A stretch of DNA of 64,000 nucleotides from an uncultured Alistipes sp. (GCA_949285535.1 CASDZP010000013.1:29322-93321); one strand, 5' to 3'. Positions 11,200 through 21,097 are shown, counted from the stretch's first letter. Numbers and translations: made by a program. Notes: generated from the sequence alone by a model not told the origin.

Positions 11200-11236
11200 A
11201 AATAAGCATCCGACTTTCGGTCCGATGCTTATTTTA
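11200..11236 (-). terminator. efp terminator
   Basis: ATAAGCATC (11202-11210) pairs with GATGCTTAT (11224-11232), with an inner GAC/GTC pairing and T-rich flanks on both sides. It lies 32 bp past the efp stop and can also stop transcription from the other direction. Confidence 0.8.
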
Positions 11237-11268
11237 TTTAGACAAAAGGTCTAACCGTGGGGTAAGCC

Positions 11269-11835
11269 TTATTTTATTCTCTCGTAGTATTCGCGGGTGC
11301 GGGTGTCCACACGTATTTTCTCGCCTGTTGTGATGAACAGAGGCACTTTTATTGTTGCGCCTGTCTCGACGGTAGCGGGTTTGAGCGCGTTTGAAGAGGC
11401 GGTGTCGCCTTTTACGCCCGGCTCTGTGTAGGTAACTTCCATTTCAACGATGGGAGGAAGCTCCGCTGTCAGGACGGTGTCTTTTTCGGTGTGGAACATG
11501 ACCTCTACAATCTGACCCTCTTTCATGAGGTCTGAGTTCTCAATCAGGTCACGGTTGATGACAATCTGTTCGAAAGTCTCGGTGTGCATGAAGTTGCAAC
11601 CCATGTCGTCTTCGTAGAGGAACTGATAGGGGCGACGTTCCACGCGTACGGGCTCGATTTTCTCGCCTGCGGTGAAAGTATTGTCTATTGTACGACCGTT
11701 CTCGATGTTTTTAAGTTTGGTACGTACGAAAGCGGGGCCTTTGCCCGGTTTGACGTGCTGGAACTCCACAACCATGAATGTCTTGCCGTTGAGCTCTATG
11801 CACATGCCGTTTTTAAGGTCAGCTGTTGTAGCCAT
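11269..11835 (-). CDS. efp: Translation elongation factor P
   Basis: A 188-residue EF-P with the three beta-barrel domain layout. It binds ribosomes stalled on proline runs and promotes peptide bond formation. Domain I carries the loop [10 protein letters not shown] with Lys32 at the position modified in many species; domain III ends in [18 protein letters not shown], the family signature. A consensus promoter lies 30-60 bp upstream and a terminator follows, so it appears to be a single-gene unit. The modification enzyme cannot be identified here. Confidence 0.97.
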   Translation of the reverse strand: MATTADLKNGMCIELNGKTFMVVEFQHVKPGKGPAFVRTKLKNIENGRTIDNTFTAGEKIEPVRVERRPYQFLYEDDMGCNFMHTETFEQIVINRDLIENSDLMKEGQIVEVMFHTEKDTVLTAELPPIVEMEVTYTEPGVKGDTASSNALKPATVETGATIKVPLFITTGEKIRVDTRTREYYERIK

Positions 11836-11864
11836 ATCTTCGTTTTTTTTATGATTTCGCTGTG

Positions 11865-11895
11865 CAAAAATAATACTTTTTCGGGAAACATCAAA
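11865..11895 (-). promoter_or_regulatory. efp promoter
   Basis: On the minus strand TTTG (11895-11892), a 19-bp spacer, then TATTTTTG (11872-11865). This fits the Bacteroidetes housekeeping promoter form exactly. Transcription would start near 11858, giving a leader of about 20 nt. Confidence 0.75.
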
Positions 11896-11931
11896 CAGGG
11901 TGTTTCCGAGCCTTGTGATGCCGAGGAGCCG

Positions 11932-12249
11932 TTACGCCTCGCCTACCATTGACACCCCTATCGGGTCAACCTCGTGTTCCATGGGGTGTATGTCGATGTC
12001 GCCGAAGTTTTTCTCGTATCGTGAGATGTTCTCCTGAAGCGAGAGCAACAATCTTTTGGCGTGTTCGGGCGCCAGTATGACACGGCTTTTGACCTTACCC
12101 TTGTCCGCCGCGGGCATCAGACTGATGAAATCGAGGACAAACTCGCTCGAAGAGTGTGAAATGATGGCCAGATTGGAATAGACGCCGTCCGCGACTTTGT
12201 CGTCTATCTCTATGTTGACCTCATCGGAGGTTACAGGGTTGAATCTCAT
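11932..12249 (-). CDS. DUF3467-family protein
   Basis: A 105-residue protein with the DUF3467 pattern: YSNLAIISHSSSEFVLDFISLMP, then SRVILAPEHAKRLLLSLQENI. The function of the family is unknown; members are small cytosolic proteins often seen near rpoBC in Bacteroidetes, which fits this position three genes beyond rpoC. A TACCTTTG element lies about 25 bp upstream but has no good -33 partner. Confidence 0.85.
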   Translation of the reverse strand: MRFNPVTSDEVNIEIDDKVADGVYSNLAIISHSSSEFVLDFISLMPAADKGKVKSRVILAPEHAKRLLLSLQENISRYEKNFGDIDIHPMEHEVDPIGVSMVGEA

Positions 12250-12436
12250 CTTTTCTTGGGGAAAAATATTTGCGACAAAGGTAAGAATCTTTGTAAAAGA
12301 ATCTCCGTGAGCCGACTCTTTTTTTGTAACATTTTATCAACAATAAAATTTGATGCCGGTTAAAATAAATTATAAAAGGATTCGTTATCTTTACGAATTA
12401 TTACAATATTATTATTTATTTTATTATCCCCAAGTA

Positions 12437-13618
12437 ATGAAAAATACATGCATCAGGAGAATGCATGCTGAAAACATCTTGTTTTTTGCCATGTTTGCGG
12501 TCGCATGTCTCGTTTTGAGTTCATGTCATAAACGCGAATCGTCAGGTGAGAGAGAGAAGGCCGAAAGAACCGTTATTGTCTATATGGTTGCGGACAACAC
12601 TCTTTACGGCTATGCCGATTATGACCTTGACGAGATGAGCGACGGTATGAAAGGCGTTGACGGCAATCTCGTCGTCTATCTCTATGACGGTATCGACGCT
12701 CCGTCTCTCATCGAGATAGACAAAAACGGAACAAGACGCACGGTCAAGAGATATGCCGAGCATAATCCGCTTAAGATAAACACCATGCAGACGGTCGTCA
12801 GGGACATCATGCAGTCATATCCTGCCGACAGTTTCATCATAGACCTCTGGTCGCACGCCAACGCGTGGTATCCTGCGGCTGTTCCGTCCGAGGCTGTCTC
12901 TTACTCTTTCGGTGAGAGCGACAATTACAACTCTTCCAGTATGAATATCGCCGATTTGGCTACTGCGCTGGAGGGATGCGGACATTTTGAGGCGGTGATA
13001 TTCGACGCCTGCCTGATGAGCAACATCGAATCGCTCTACCAGCTGCGCAAGACCGCCGACAACTTTATTGCGGCGCCCACAGAGACATCCGCCGACGGCC
13101 TGCCTTATGACAAGGTGCTTCCGATACTCTTCGAGAAGGAACCCGACTATAAAAACATGCTCGACGTCGTTTATGCCTCTTACAATGGCAAGAACATAAC
13201 GATGTCCCACATCGAGTCCGCACGACTCGAAGAGCTTGCCGAGGCTTGCGGTGAACTGCTCGCCTCCGACCCGCAGGCTTTTGCCGCCACATTCTCGTTA
13301 GACCCGATTTATTTTCTGACTTCTACACAGTGTTACATATATTCAGGCTCTCTGCTTTTGTCTGACCTGGACAGCGGCTATAAAACGGTATTCGGAGACA
13401 CTCCGCAGATGCGGGCTGTCTCGGAGATTATAGGCAAGTGCGTCACCTATTCGGTGCACTCGTCAAGCGCGTTCGGGTACAGAATATATCCTGACAAATA
13501 CAGCGGTCTGTCAACATCTTTTTATTGCGCGTACATGAGCCGTTCCGCGCGTGACTCCTATCGCACTACGGACTGGTATAAGGATGTCATCGAGCCTTAT
13601 GTTTCATTCGGTGATTAG
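12437..13618 (+). CDS. Clostripain-family (C11) cysteine peptidase, lipoprotein
   Basis: About 393 residues. The ATG at 12437 is chosen because it gives a charged n-region (MKNTCIRRMH), a hydrophobic segment and a lipobox ending LSSC; a start at 12350 would bury this signal. The mature part matches peptidase family C11: the His motif DLWSHANAWYP and the catalytic Cys motif AVIFDACLMSNIES. Such enzymes cut after basic residues; substrate here is unknown. It is predicted to be lipid-anchored at the cell surface or periplasm. It converges on the next gene with a 15-bp overlap of coding ends. Confidence 0.88.
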   Translation: MKNTCIRRMHAENILFFAMFAVACLVLSSCHKRESSGEREKAERTVIVYMVADNTLYGYADYDLDEMSDGMKGVDGNLVVYLYDGIDAPSLIEIDKNGTRRTVKRYAEHNPLKINTMQTVVRDIMQSYPADSFIIDLWSHANAWYPAAVPSEAVSYSFGESDNYNSSSMNIADLATALEGCGHFEAVIFDACLMSNIESLYQLRKTADNFIAAPTETSADGLPYDKVLPILFEKEPDYKNMLDVVYASYNGKNITMSHIESARLEELAEACGELLASDPQAFAATFSLDPIYFLTSTQCYIYSGSLLLSDLDSGYKTVFGDTPQMRAVSEIIGKCVTYSVHSSSAFGYRIYPDKYSGLSTSFYCAYMSRSARDSYRTTDWYKDVIEPYVSFGD

Positions 13619-14143
13619 ACGGCGCACCTGAACCGATATGGTCAGCATTGCCGTTCCTGACACTATCATGGTGGCACCCATGCAGGACAACGGACATTGA
13701 CCCGAAAAGAAAACGGTGAAAAGGGATGACAGAACGAAAAGGCAGCCGCTGACTATTATTGTCACTGCTGTGTTGTGGGCTCTTTTGCGCATCAATATGC
13801 CTACATAAAGCGACACTATGCCGCACGCGAGCAGCCATGCGCAGAATATCATTATCGGATATTGAATCGGAAGGTTGAAAACAAAAAGTACACAGACGCC
13901 TAAAACAGTGTCCGTGACTATACTGAACCACACCACCCATCTGTTGCGTCTGCCGACCTGTTTCTGTCGAAGAAAGTTCAGCAGGGAGGTCAGTCCCGAC
14001 GCGAAGAAGATTGTTCCGAAAATCGGAGACAAATCGACAAATGACGATTTGGGGTTATAGAGCATTGCGATTCCGAGCATTATGCAAGTGACTCCGAGTA
14101 GTGATATCATCCACCAGAATCTGATTTTACCCACGTTTCCCAT
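13604..14143 (-). CDS. HdeD-like (DUF308) membrane protein
   Basis: A 179-residue protein with six predicted membrane segments in pairs, short loops and positively charged turns (LRQKQVGRRNR, MRKRAHN), the layout of the HdeD/DUF308 family. E. coli HdeD is linked to acid resistance, but function in Bacteroidetes is not established. Its 3' end overlaps the convergent peptidase gene by 15 bp. The divergent gap to elbB (14144-14381) shows no confident promoter. Confidence 0.7.
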   Translation of the reverse strand: MGNVGKIRFWWMISLLGVTCIMLGIAMLYNPKSSFVDLSPIFGTIFFASGLTSLLNFLRQKQVGRRNRWVVWFSIVTDTVLGVCVLFVFNLPIQYPIMIFCAWLLACGIVSLYVGILMRKRAHNTAVTIIVSGCLFVLSSLFTVFFSGQCPLSCMGATMIVSGTAMLTISVQVRRLITE

Positions 14144-14381
14144 CGTTTTTGTTTTTTAGGTGCTTTTTGGAGTGTAATGGATAAGACGCCGTTGCCTTTA
14201 CGCGGAAACATACAAAAATTATGCCTTTTTATTGTCGATACAAGAAAAATAAGGGGCGGATAATAAATTAAAAAAGTGTAAATTTACAAGGTAACCGTAT
14301 GAACACAATAATCCTGTAAAACGGGACCTTTGTTTTAGTATCGGCACGATTTGTGTTTATTCACATAAAAACGATATAAAA

Positions 14382-15056
14382 ATGAGAAAGAATTTTAAAG
14401 TGGCGGTTATTCTCGCAGGTTGCGGAGCCAGAGACGGTTCGGAGATACAGGAATCAACGCTTGCTCTTTACGCCCTGTCGAAAGAGGGTTTTGAAACGGA
14501 ATGTTTCGCTCCCGACATTGAGGTGAGGGAGGTCATAAACCATATCGACGGGACTCCCATGAACCAGAAACGCGATGTGCTGATTGAGGCGGCACGAATA
14601 GTCAGAGGCAAGATTGCTCCTCTGGACACTCTTGATGTCGATAAGTTCGACGCCCTGCTTTTCCCCGGAGGTTCGGGAAGCGCGAAAAACATTTTCACCA
14701 TGATGATTGACGGTCTCGACTTCGAGGTGTTGCCTGAGGTCAGCCGTGTGATAAGGGCTTTTAATGCCGCGTCCAAACCGATATGCGGTATGTGCATAGC
14801 TCCTGTTATGCTGGCGAAAGTTTTGTCGGACAAGAAGATTACAATAACGCTCGGTCCGCAGAGCGATTTGTGTGGGCAGATAAGCGAAAAATTCGGAGTT
14901 ACGGTCGAGGTGTGTCCTCGCGACAAAGCCACCGTCGATTGCGTGAACAAGGTGGTTACAACGCCTTGTTACATGTACCCCGACTCTACAATCGCCCAAA
15001 TCGGTGACGGGGCAATAGAAATGGTGCGCCGATTAAAAACAATGCTAACAGAATAA
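14382..15056 (+). CDS. elbB: ElbB, DJ-1/PfpI-type glyoxalase-like protein
   Basis: A 224-residue protein of the class I glutamine amidotransferase-like fold. Motifs: VILAGCGARDGSEIQES at the N-terminus, LLFPGGSGSAKN, and the nucleophile elbow PICGMCIAPVM. E. coli ElbB is annotated as a glyoxalase linked to isoprenoid synthesis, with weak activity; the physiological role is unsettled. The efflux operon starts only 13 bp after the stop, so it may be co-transcribed with elbB. Confidence 0.9.
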   Translation: MRKNFKVAVILAGCGARDGSEIQESTLALYALSKEGFETECFAPDIEVREVINHIDGTPMNQKRDVLIEAARIVRGKIAPLDTLDVDKFDALLFPGGSGSAKNIFTMMIDGLDFEVLPEVSRVIRAFNAASKPICGMCIAPVMLAKVLSDKKITITLGPQSDLCGQISEKFGVTVEVCPRDKATVDCVNKVVTTPCYMYPDSTIAQIGDGAIEMVRRLKTMLTE

Positions 15057-15069
15057 CCATTCGGAAAAG

Positions 15070-16131
15070 ATGAAATCTTCAATTTTCTCCGCTCTTGCGG
15101 CAATGACGGCGGTATTGTCGTTTCAATCGTGTGCCGAGCAGAACCAGATAAAGACCTTCGACCGACCCGTCAGACTGTATGACGTGGAATCGATGCATGT
15201 TTTTGAACGTAACTATCCCGGTGTCGTCTCGTCCGAGACCACGAGTAATCTTGCTTTCAAGATGAGCGGTCAGCTGATAAGACTGGATGTCGAGGACGGT
15301 ATGTCGGTGAAGAAAGGCGACTTTATCGCCAAGATAGACCCTATCGACTTCAAATTGCAGGTGGACGCGGCGAGAGCGGCATATGTCAACAGCAAATCAC
15401 AGCTCGAAAGGTATGAGCGTCTCGTCGAGAAGCAGGCGATATCCAGACAGGAGTATGAGGGTGTGCAGGCTACTTACCGACGTGACAAGTCGAACTATGA
15501 GAACGCCCGCACAATGCTTCGCGAGACGGAGCTGTACGCCCCTTTCTCCGGCATAATAGAACATTGCTACGTCGATAATTTCCAGCGTGTGCAGGCATCG
15601 GAGACGGTTGTGAGACTGATAGACCCGAACGCGTTGCAGATAGATTTTACCTTGCCCGACAACAATATCAAGCTTTTGAAAGCCAATGACGTGAAATTCT
15701 ATGTCACTTTCGAGGCTTTCCCGACCACGATGTTCGAGGCGAAGATAAAGAAGATTGTCGAGGCGTCTCCTGACGGAACAGGTATCCCCGTTAGCGTCGT
15801 TATAGACGACAAGAGTTTCAATACTACCGAATATACCGTAAGACCAGGTTTCTCCGCCACCGTCACGCTCAAGATAACCAACGAGGAGCGCAAGGATTAC
15901 ACCTCCGTGCCTTTGAGCGCGTTGCGCAGCAGTCTGACGGGTAACAAGGCGGACAGCGTGTGGGTATATAACCCGCAGGATTCGACCGTCTCGTTGAGAG
16001 GCATAACCACCGGCGAGCTTTTCGGCACCAACAGAATCGCAGTCACTTCGGGACTCGAACCCGGCGAAAAGGTTGTCACGGCGGGTGTCTATCAGCTGGT
16101 TGAAGGACAGAAAGTGAGACCGCTCAAATAA
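15070..16131 (+). CDS. RND efflux periplasmic adaptor (membrane fusion lipoprotein)
   Basis: A 353-residue HlyD/AcrA-type adaptor. It has a lipoprotein signal with the box SFQSC (Cys21), a biotinyl-lipoyl-like half motif (GQLIRLDVEDGMSVKKGDFIAKID), a helical hairpin (about 95-150, AAYVNSKSQLERYERLVEKQ), the second lipoyl half (ELYAPFSGIIEHCYV) and C-terminal beta-barrel and membrane-proximal domains. It would link the inner-membrane pump at 16154 to the TolC protein at 19212. Gene spacing (22 bp, then 1 bp) supports one operon. Confidence 0.94.
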   Translation: MKSSIFSALAAMTAVLSFQSCAEQNQIKTFDRPVRLYDVESMHVFERNYPGVVSSETTSNLAFKMSGQLIRLDVEDGMSVKKGDFIAKIDPIDFKLQVDAARAAYVNSKSQLERYERLVEKQAISRQEYEGVQATYRRDKSNYENARTMLRETELYAPFSGIIEHCYVDNFQRVQASETVVRLIDPNALQIDFTLPDNNIKLLKANDVKFYVTFEAFPTTMFEAKIKKIVEASPDGTGIPVSVVIDDKSFNTTEYTVRPGFSATVTLKITNEERKDYTSVPLSALRSSLTGNKADSVWVYNPQDSTVSLRGITTGELFGTNRIAVTSGLEPGEKVVTAGVYQLVEGQKVRPLK

Positions 16132-16153
16132 AAAAGATTAAATCCGAAAAAAG

Positions 16154-19100
16154 ATGAATCTTGTAAAATATTCTTTGGATAACAGCAAGGTGATTTTTTT
16201 CTTCCTTGCCGTGATATTGCTGGGCGGAATTATCTCTTTCGACAAGCTGGGTAAGAAAGAGGACGCTCCTTTCGTGATAAAGCAGGCGATGATAATGGCG
16301 AGTTATCCCGGTACCACCGCCGCCGAAATGGAACAGCTCGTCACCGAGGTAATGGAGCGAGAGCTTCAGACCATGCCCGGCATATACCGCATAAAAAGCG
16401 ACTCTTACAGCGGCATGGCGAAAATATCCGTCGAGCTGAAGCCCGAAACGCCTGCGGATGACATACAGCAGATGTGGGATGTGTTGCGCCGTAAGATACT
16501 TAATCTTCAGCAGAAGTTGCCGCAGGGTGTGACGGTAAACGTCAATGACGACTTCGGAGACGTTTTCGGCCTTTACTACGGATTGGTCGCCGACAACAAC
16601 GGCTTCACCGACGATGAGTTGAGAACGGCGGCGCAGGAGATAAAGCGACGTCTCTCGGTGCTCGAAGGTGTCCAGCAGGTGACCATATCGGGAGAGCAGA
16701 AAGCGGCGATAAACGTGAACATATCGCTCGCAAAGCTGGCGAGCCTCGGAATAGACCCCGGCAAGATTGTTCAGATGATGAGTTCGCAGAACAAGCTGGT
16801 AAGTCCGGGCGATAAACTCGCGGGCGCCATGCAGATACAGTTCTATGCCGACGGCACATACCGCACGCTCGACGACATCAAGAACCAGATAATAAGCACT
16901 AACGCGGGACAGCAGGTGAGACTCGGCGACATTGCGGAGATTGAACGCGGATATATCGAGCCGCCGACGTCGATAGTGCGCATAGACGGAAAACACGCCT
17001 TGGGTATAGCCGTCTCGTCTCCCAAAGAGAAAGATGTGGTCAAAACTTATGAGAAGGTGGAGGCGGTTCTGGATCAGATACGTTCCGACCTGCCCGTGGG
17101 TATGGATCTGGTGTCGCTCTATTCAGAGGGCAAGATTGCGCGCGAAGCCAACAACGGTTTTATAATCAATCTTATCGAGTCCGTTGTCATCGTGATTGTG
17201 ATATTGATGTTTGTCATGGGCTTCAAGGCGTCGGTACTGATAGGCAGCTCGCTCATCTTCTCGATAAGCGGAACGATGCTCATAATGCAACTTATGGGTG
17301 TCGGTCTTAACCGAACGTCGCTCGCGGGTTTCATCATAGCCATGGGCATGCTTGTGGACAACGCGATTGTCGTCATCGACAACACGCAGATAAACATGGC
17401 GCGAGGCATGAACAAACGCAAGTCGATAATATCGGGTGCGTCAATCCCCATGTGGGGTCTGGCGGGTGCCACCCTTATAGCGATATTCTCGTTCCTGCCC
17501 CTCTATATGGCAAAGGCGTCGGTTGCGGAGATTGTTCAGCCGCTCTTTGTGGTGATAGGCGTATCGTTGGGGTTGAGCTGGATACTCGCCCTCACGCAGA
17601 CTACCTCTTTCGCCTATTTCATGTTCCGAGAGCCCAAGCCGAGCGAGACTTCCGACCCCTACAACAAACCGTTCTACAAACGTTTTGAGGTTGTGTTGCG
17701 TAAGCTGTTGGCGCACCGTAAGATAACGGTAGTTTCGGTGGTTGTTCTCTTTGTCGCCTCGCTGGTAATCATGGGTATGATGCCTCAAAACTTCTTCCCC
17801 GCTCTCGACAAGGAGTATTTCCGTGCCGACCTCTTCTTCCCGAACGGTTATAACATCCGTACCGTCGAGTCGCAGATGAGCGATATAGAGACATGGCTCG
17901 CCAAACAGCCTTCGGTGAAACGTACGTCGGTGACAATGGGTTCGGCGGCTCCGAGATATTATCTTGCGTCCGCCTCTTTCGGTCCCCAGCCCAACTACGC
18001 CAACATATTGGTGGAGCTGCACGACGCCGACTCTACCACGGTTATGGAAGACCGTTTCAACAGCTACATACGTGAGAACTACCCCGCCGTCGATGTCAAG
18101 TCGTCGCTCTTTTACGTCTCTCCGCAGCCTGACGCCTCGATAGAGATAGGTTTCACGGGCAATGACATAGATACTCTGGCTATGCTCACGTCACAGGTTG
18201 AGGCGATAATGCGTGAGTGTCCCGATGTCGATCAGGTGCGCAACAGCTGGGGAGCACGTGTACCCGTGATAAAGCCGCTCTTCTCGCAGGAGAAGGGTGA
18301 GAGACTCGCCGTGTCGAGACAGCAGGTGGCTCAAAGCATGGCGATAGCCACTCGTGGAGCGGGTCTCGGCGAATTCAGGGAGGGTGACCAGACGATACCC
18401 ATACTCTTGCGTGACATAAACGCGGGTCGTTTCGATTTGAGCGACATAAAGAGCCTGCCCGTATTCTCGTCAACGGGAGCGGTGTTGCCGTTGAGTCAGG
18501 TGACCGAGGGTGTCAAGTATGAGTATGACTATTACGATATACGACGCTTTAACCGCAAGAGGGTGATGTACGCGCAGTGCGAGCCCAAGCGTGGCGCCAA
18601 TACTATGGCGGCTTTCGACAAGATAATGGAGCAGGCGCGCGAGAATGTGAAAGTGCCCGACGGCTATTCGCTCGTCTTTATGGGTGAGAGAGACTCGCAG
18701 GAGCGTACAAATGAGGCGTTGGCGGCAAATCTGCCTATTGTCTTTATATTGATATTCACGGTGTTGCTATTGCTTTTCAAGACGTTCCGCAAACCTTTGG
18801 TGATACTCTCGATGATACCGTTGATATTCATAGGTGTCGTTCTCGGACTTTTCGCCCTCGGCAAGTCGTTCAACTTCTTCTGTCTGTTGGGTCTGTTGGG
18901 TCTGATAGGCATGAACATAAAGAACGCTATCGTATTGGTTGACCAGATAGACCTTGAGACAGCCAAAGGGTTGAATCTTTACGAGGCGATAATAGCGGCG
19001 ACCAAGTCGCGTATAGTGCCTGTGGTAATGGCGTCCGGAACGACCATACTCGGTATGTTGCCCCTCTTGCCTGACGCCATGTTCGGCGCTATGGCGGCGA

Positions 19101-19210
19101 CGATAATGGGCGGACTGCTGGTGGCTACATTCCTGACGGTGCTTATACTGCCCGTGGCGTATGCTCTTGTCTTTAAAGTCAAAACACCTATCGACACAAA
19201 GAATGCGTAA
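16154..19210 (+). CDS. RND family efflux pump, inner-membrane subunit
   Basis: A 1018-residue AcrB/MexB-like proton-driven pump with the twelve-segment layout: TM1 (DNSKVIFFFLAVILLGGIIS), first periplasmic loop, a block of segments around 330-520 with GMLVDNAIVVIDN, second loop, and a final block from about 855 with LLGLIGMNIKNAIVLVDQ. The acidic pair in TM4 (VDN) is preserved as in proton-coupled members. Substrate specificity cannot be told. It sits between its adaptor and its outer-membrane channel. Confidence 0.95.
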   Translation: MNLVKYSLDNSKVIFFFLAVILLGGIISFDKLGKKEDAPFVIKQAMIMASYPGTTAAEMEQLVTEVMERELQTMPGIYRIKSDSYSGMAKISVELKPETPADDIQQMWDVLRRKILNLQQKLPQGVTVNVNDDFGDVFGLYYGLVADNNGFTDDELRTAAQEIKRRLSVLEGVQQVTISGEQKAAINVNISLAKLASLGIDPGKIVQMMSSQNKLVSPGDKLAGAMQIQFYADGTYRTLDDIKNQIISTNAGQQVRLGDIAEIERGYIEPPTSIVRIDGKHALGIAVSSPKEKDVVKTYEKVEAVLDQIRSDLPVGMDLVSLYSEGKIAREANNGFIINLIESVVIVIVILMFVMGFKASVLIGSSLIFSISGTMLIMQLMGVGLNRTSLAGFIIAMGMLVDNAIVVIDNTQINMARGMNKRKSIISGASIPMWGLAGATLIAIFSFLPLYMAKASVAEIVQPLFVVIGVSLGLSWILALTQTTSFAYFMFREPKPSETSDPYNKPFYKRFEVVLRKLLAHRKITVVSVVVLFVASLVIMGMMPQNFFPALDKEYFRADLFFPNGYNIRTVESQMSDIETWLAKQPSVKRTSVTMGSAAPRYYLASASFGPQPNYANILVELHDADSTTVMEDRFNSYIRENYPAVDVKSSLFYVSPQPDASIEIGFTGNDIDTLAMLTSQVEAIMRECPDVDQVRNSWGARVPVIKPLFSQEKGERLAVSRQQVAQSMAIATRGAGLGEFREGDQTIPILLRDINAGRFDLSDIKSLPVFSSTGAVLPLSQVTEGVKYEYDYYDIRRFNRKRVMYAQCEPKRGANTMAAFDKIMEQARENVKVPDGYSLVFMGERDSQERTNEALAANLPIVFILIFTVLLLLFKTFRKPLVILSMIPLIFIGVVLGLFALGKSFNFFCLLGLLGLIGMNIKNAIVLVDQIDLETAKGLNLYEAIIAATKSRIVPVVMASGTTILGMLPLLPDAMFGAMAATIMGGLLVATFLTVLILPVAYALVFKVKTPIDTKNA

Positions 19211-19211
19211 T

Positions 19212-20498
19212 ATGAAAAAACATATCTTAGCGGCGTTGATTGTCGTAGCGACATTGCCGCTTCAACTTAAAGCCGAGGAGCTGGACAAGGCGACATATAA
19301 AAAGCGCGTACTCGAATATTCACAGCAGATAGCCATTGCGGGCGAGAATGTCGTTTCGGCGGAGGCTCAGGTGGCGCAGGTGGAGACGGGTTACAAACCC
19401 AAGATAGAGGGTGCCGCGGAGTTTAACCAGATGATGCGTCAGATGTCGATAGACATAGGCTCCTACTCTCTCCCGATAAAGAACAGGGCGTGGAGCATGG
19501 GTGTGACGGCATATCAGAATGTCTATTCGGGCGGAGCCGTACGCAAGCAGTCGAAACTTGCCGAACTCGGTCTCGAAGTGGCGCGCGACAACGAGCGTCT
19601 GACATACGACAAGGTCTCTTATTCTGCGGAGTACGCCTATTGGAATATGGCTGCCGCGATAGCCGTGCGTCAGATGGCGTACCGTTATCTCGGAATTATC
19701 GAGGAGACGCATGCCGTGGTAAAGGAGCGTTTCGATGACGGTTTGATTTCACGCAGCGACCTATTGATGCTCGACACCCGACTTCAGGAGGCTCGTCTTC
19801 AGGTCAGCACGGCGGAGACGGGTTACAAGCAGGCGGCAATCATGATGAACACGCTTATGGGTGTTCCGACCGATGAGCCGATAGAGATTGCCGACTCGAT
19901 AGACGCTCCTTTGCCTCCGATGCCGCGACTTCTGTCGTATGAGGAGGTGCTTGAGGCGCGTCCGGAGTATGCGATAGCGATGAATAATGTCTCAATAGGC
20001 AAGCAGAAGCTCGAAGTAACCCGTTCGGCTTATCTTCCGTCGTTGGCTGTGGGTGTGACGGGGCAGTATGCCACAAAGAGTATCAATGTTGATGATAAAG
20101 GGGTACTCAACGGTATAGCGTTTGCCCGTCTGAGTGTGCCTATTTTCAACTGGAACGAGAAAAAGCACAAGAGTGCCATTGACAAGAGTGCCGTAAGGGT
20201 ATCGGAGCAGGAGTTGTCGGCGACTGTTGACATGATTCGTCAGGAGTTATCCGATGCTTATACCCGTATGAGTGCCTCTTACGGTGAGCTTGTAACCGCA
20301 CAGAAGAGCATGGAGGTTGCGGAGCAGTCTCTCCAGCTCAACACATTCAGTTACAACGAAGGATTGCTCACCGTTTTGGACGTATTATCGTCACAGCTGT
20401 CATGGCTGTCAGCTTACAGTAACCTTATTGTCACGAACATGAATTGTCGTCTTGCCATTGCGGACTACATGAAGGCTTCAGGCAATATGGATTTTTAA
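19212..20498 (+). CDS. TolC-family outer membrane efflux protein
   Basis: About 428 residues. The ATG at 19212 gives a clear Sec signal (MKKHILAALIVVATLPLQLKA); an overlapping ATG at 19203 is a near alternative. Two repeats of long coiled-coil helices follow, each with TolC-family features (LEYSQQIAIAGENVVSAEAQV; RFDDGLISRSDLLMLDTRLQEA; NTFSYNEGLLTVLDVLSSQ). It completes the tripartite efflux system. Its last roughly 90 coding bases are copied inverted downstream with one codon changed (Gly to Asp). Confidence 0.94.
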   Translation: MKKHILAALIVVATLPLQLKAEELDKATYKKRVLEYSQQIAIAGENVVSAEAQVAQVETGYKPKIEGAAEFNQMMRQMSIDIGSYSLPIKNRAWSMGVTAYQNVYSGGAVRKQSKLAELGLEVARDNERLTYDKVSYSAEYAYWNMAAAIAVRQMAYRYLGIIEETHAVVKERFDDGLISRSDLLMLDTRLQEARLQVSTAETGYKQAAIMMNTLMGVPTDEPIEIADSIDAPLPPMPRLLSYEEVLEARPEYAIAMNNVSIGKQKLEVTRSAYLPSLAVGVTGQYATKSINVDDKGVLNGIAFARLSVPIFNWNEKKHKSAIDKSAVRVSEQELSATVDMIRQELSDAYTRMSASYGELVTAQKSMEVAEQSLQLNTFSYNEGLLTVLDVLSSQLSWLSAYSNLIVTNMNCRLAIADYMKASGNMDF

Positions 20499-20670
20499 CG
20501 GTAACGTATCAGGTTTAACAAAATAGGGATTCTCACTACATTTGTGAGAATCCCTATTTGTTAAATCGGATACGTTACCGTTAAAAATCCATATTATCTG
20601 AAGCCTTCATGTAGTCCGCAATGGCAAGACGACAATTCATGTTCGTGACAATAAGGTTACTGTAAGCTGA
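20409..20670. repeat. Long palindrome: tolC 3' end plus inverted copy
   Basis: The left arm 20409-20539 (end of tolC, stop, flank) is mirrored in 20540-20670 without net length change. Differences seen: GGC to GAT near the end of the coding part, and a T-to-C difference and one inserted base in the flank. A weaker match carries on to about 20681 with three transitions. The copied segment is followed at once by element C. Confidence 0.95.
20521..20559 (+). terminator. tolC terminator, centre of the tolC-tail palindrome
   Basis: AAATAGGGATTCTCAC (20521-20536) pairs perfectly with GTGAGAATCCCTATTT (20544-20559) around a 7-nt loop, T-rich at the end. It is the exact symmetry centre of 20409-20670. 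Confidence 0.85.
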
Positions 20671-20681
20671 TAACTATGAAA

Positions 20682-20967
20682 ATGAAACTCTCCGACGGGC
20701 GCTCCGCGGGCGCCTTCCGCGGGAGTTACTTTGTCCCTCGACAAAGTAACCAAAACGAGGGGGCACAGCCCCTTTTGACCATGTCATCGCCCGTTGGCTC
20801 ATTACCTCTTTGGAAGTCAGTATCTCCCCATTTATAGCCTCCCGTTTCCCCTGCTATCTATGAATAATATCATAAACTTCCGTCTCTCTTAATACAAGAG
20901 ATGACGACAACGAAATAAAATTGAAAATATGAAAAGAAAAAAGTGACGGGGTACACTTGCCAACTTG
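20682..20967 (+). repeat. Tail-copy element, copy C (downstream of tolC)
   Basis: It has about two 11-bp GC-rich units (20690-20724), H1 (20725-20750), H2 (20760-20772) with TTTTGACCATGTCAT, the GTTGGCTCATTA block, ATAGCCTCCCG zone, the hairpin CGTCTCTC/AGAGATGACG (20881-20906) and the distal motif (20945-20967, here GGGGTACACTTGCCAACTTG). It is the cleanest full-length copy, because nothing else follows it before the tkt terminator. Confidence 0.9.
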
Positions 20968-21021
20968 TAAAAAAATAAATAAAAGTGGCGAAATCTGTTA
21001 GATATGTATTTATATAATAAA

Positions 21022-21066
21022 ACAGCACCCGTTATTGTCTTCGAGTGAAATACAATAACGGGTGTT
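21022..21066 (-). terminator. Transketolase operon terminator
   Basis: CACCCGTTATTGT (21026-21038) pairs perfectly with ACAATAACGGGTG (21052-21064) around a 13-nt loop; on the minus strand the hairpin is followed by a T-containing tract. It lies 32 bp beyond the transketolase C-subunit stop. Confidence 0.8.
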
Positions 21067-21097
21067 ATAAAAATATTTTTGACTGAATGTCAGTTCT

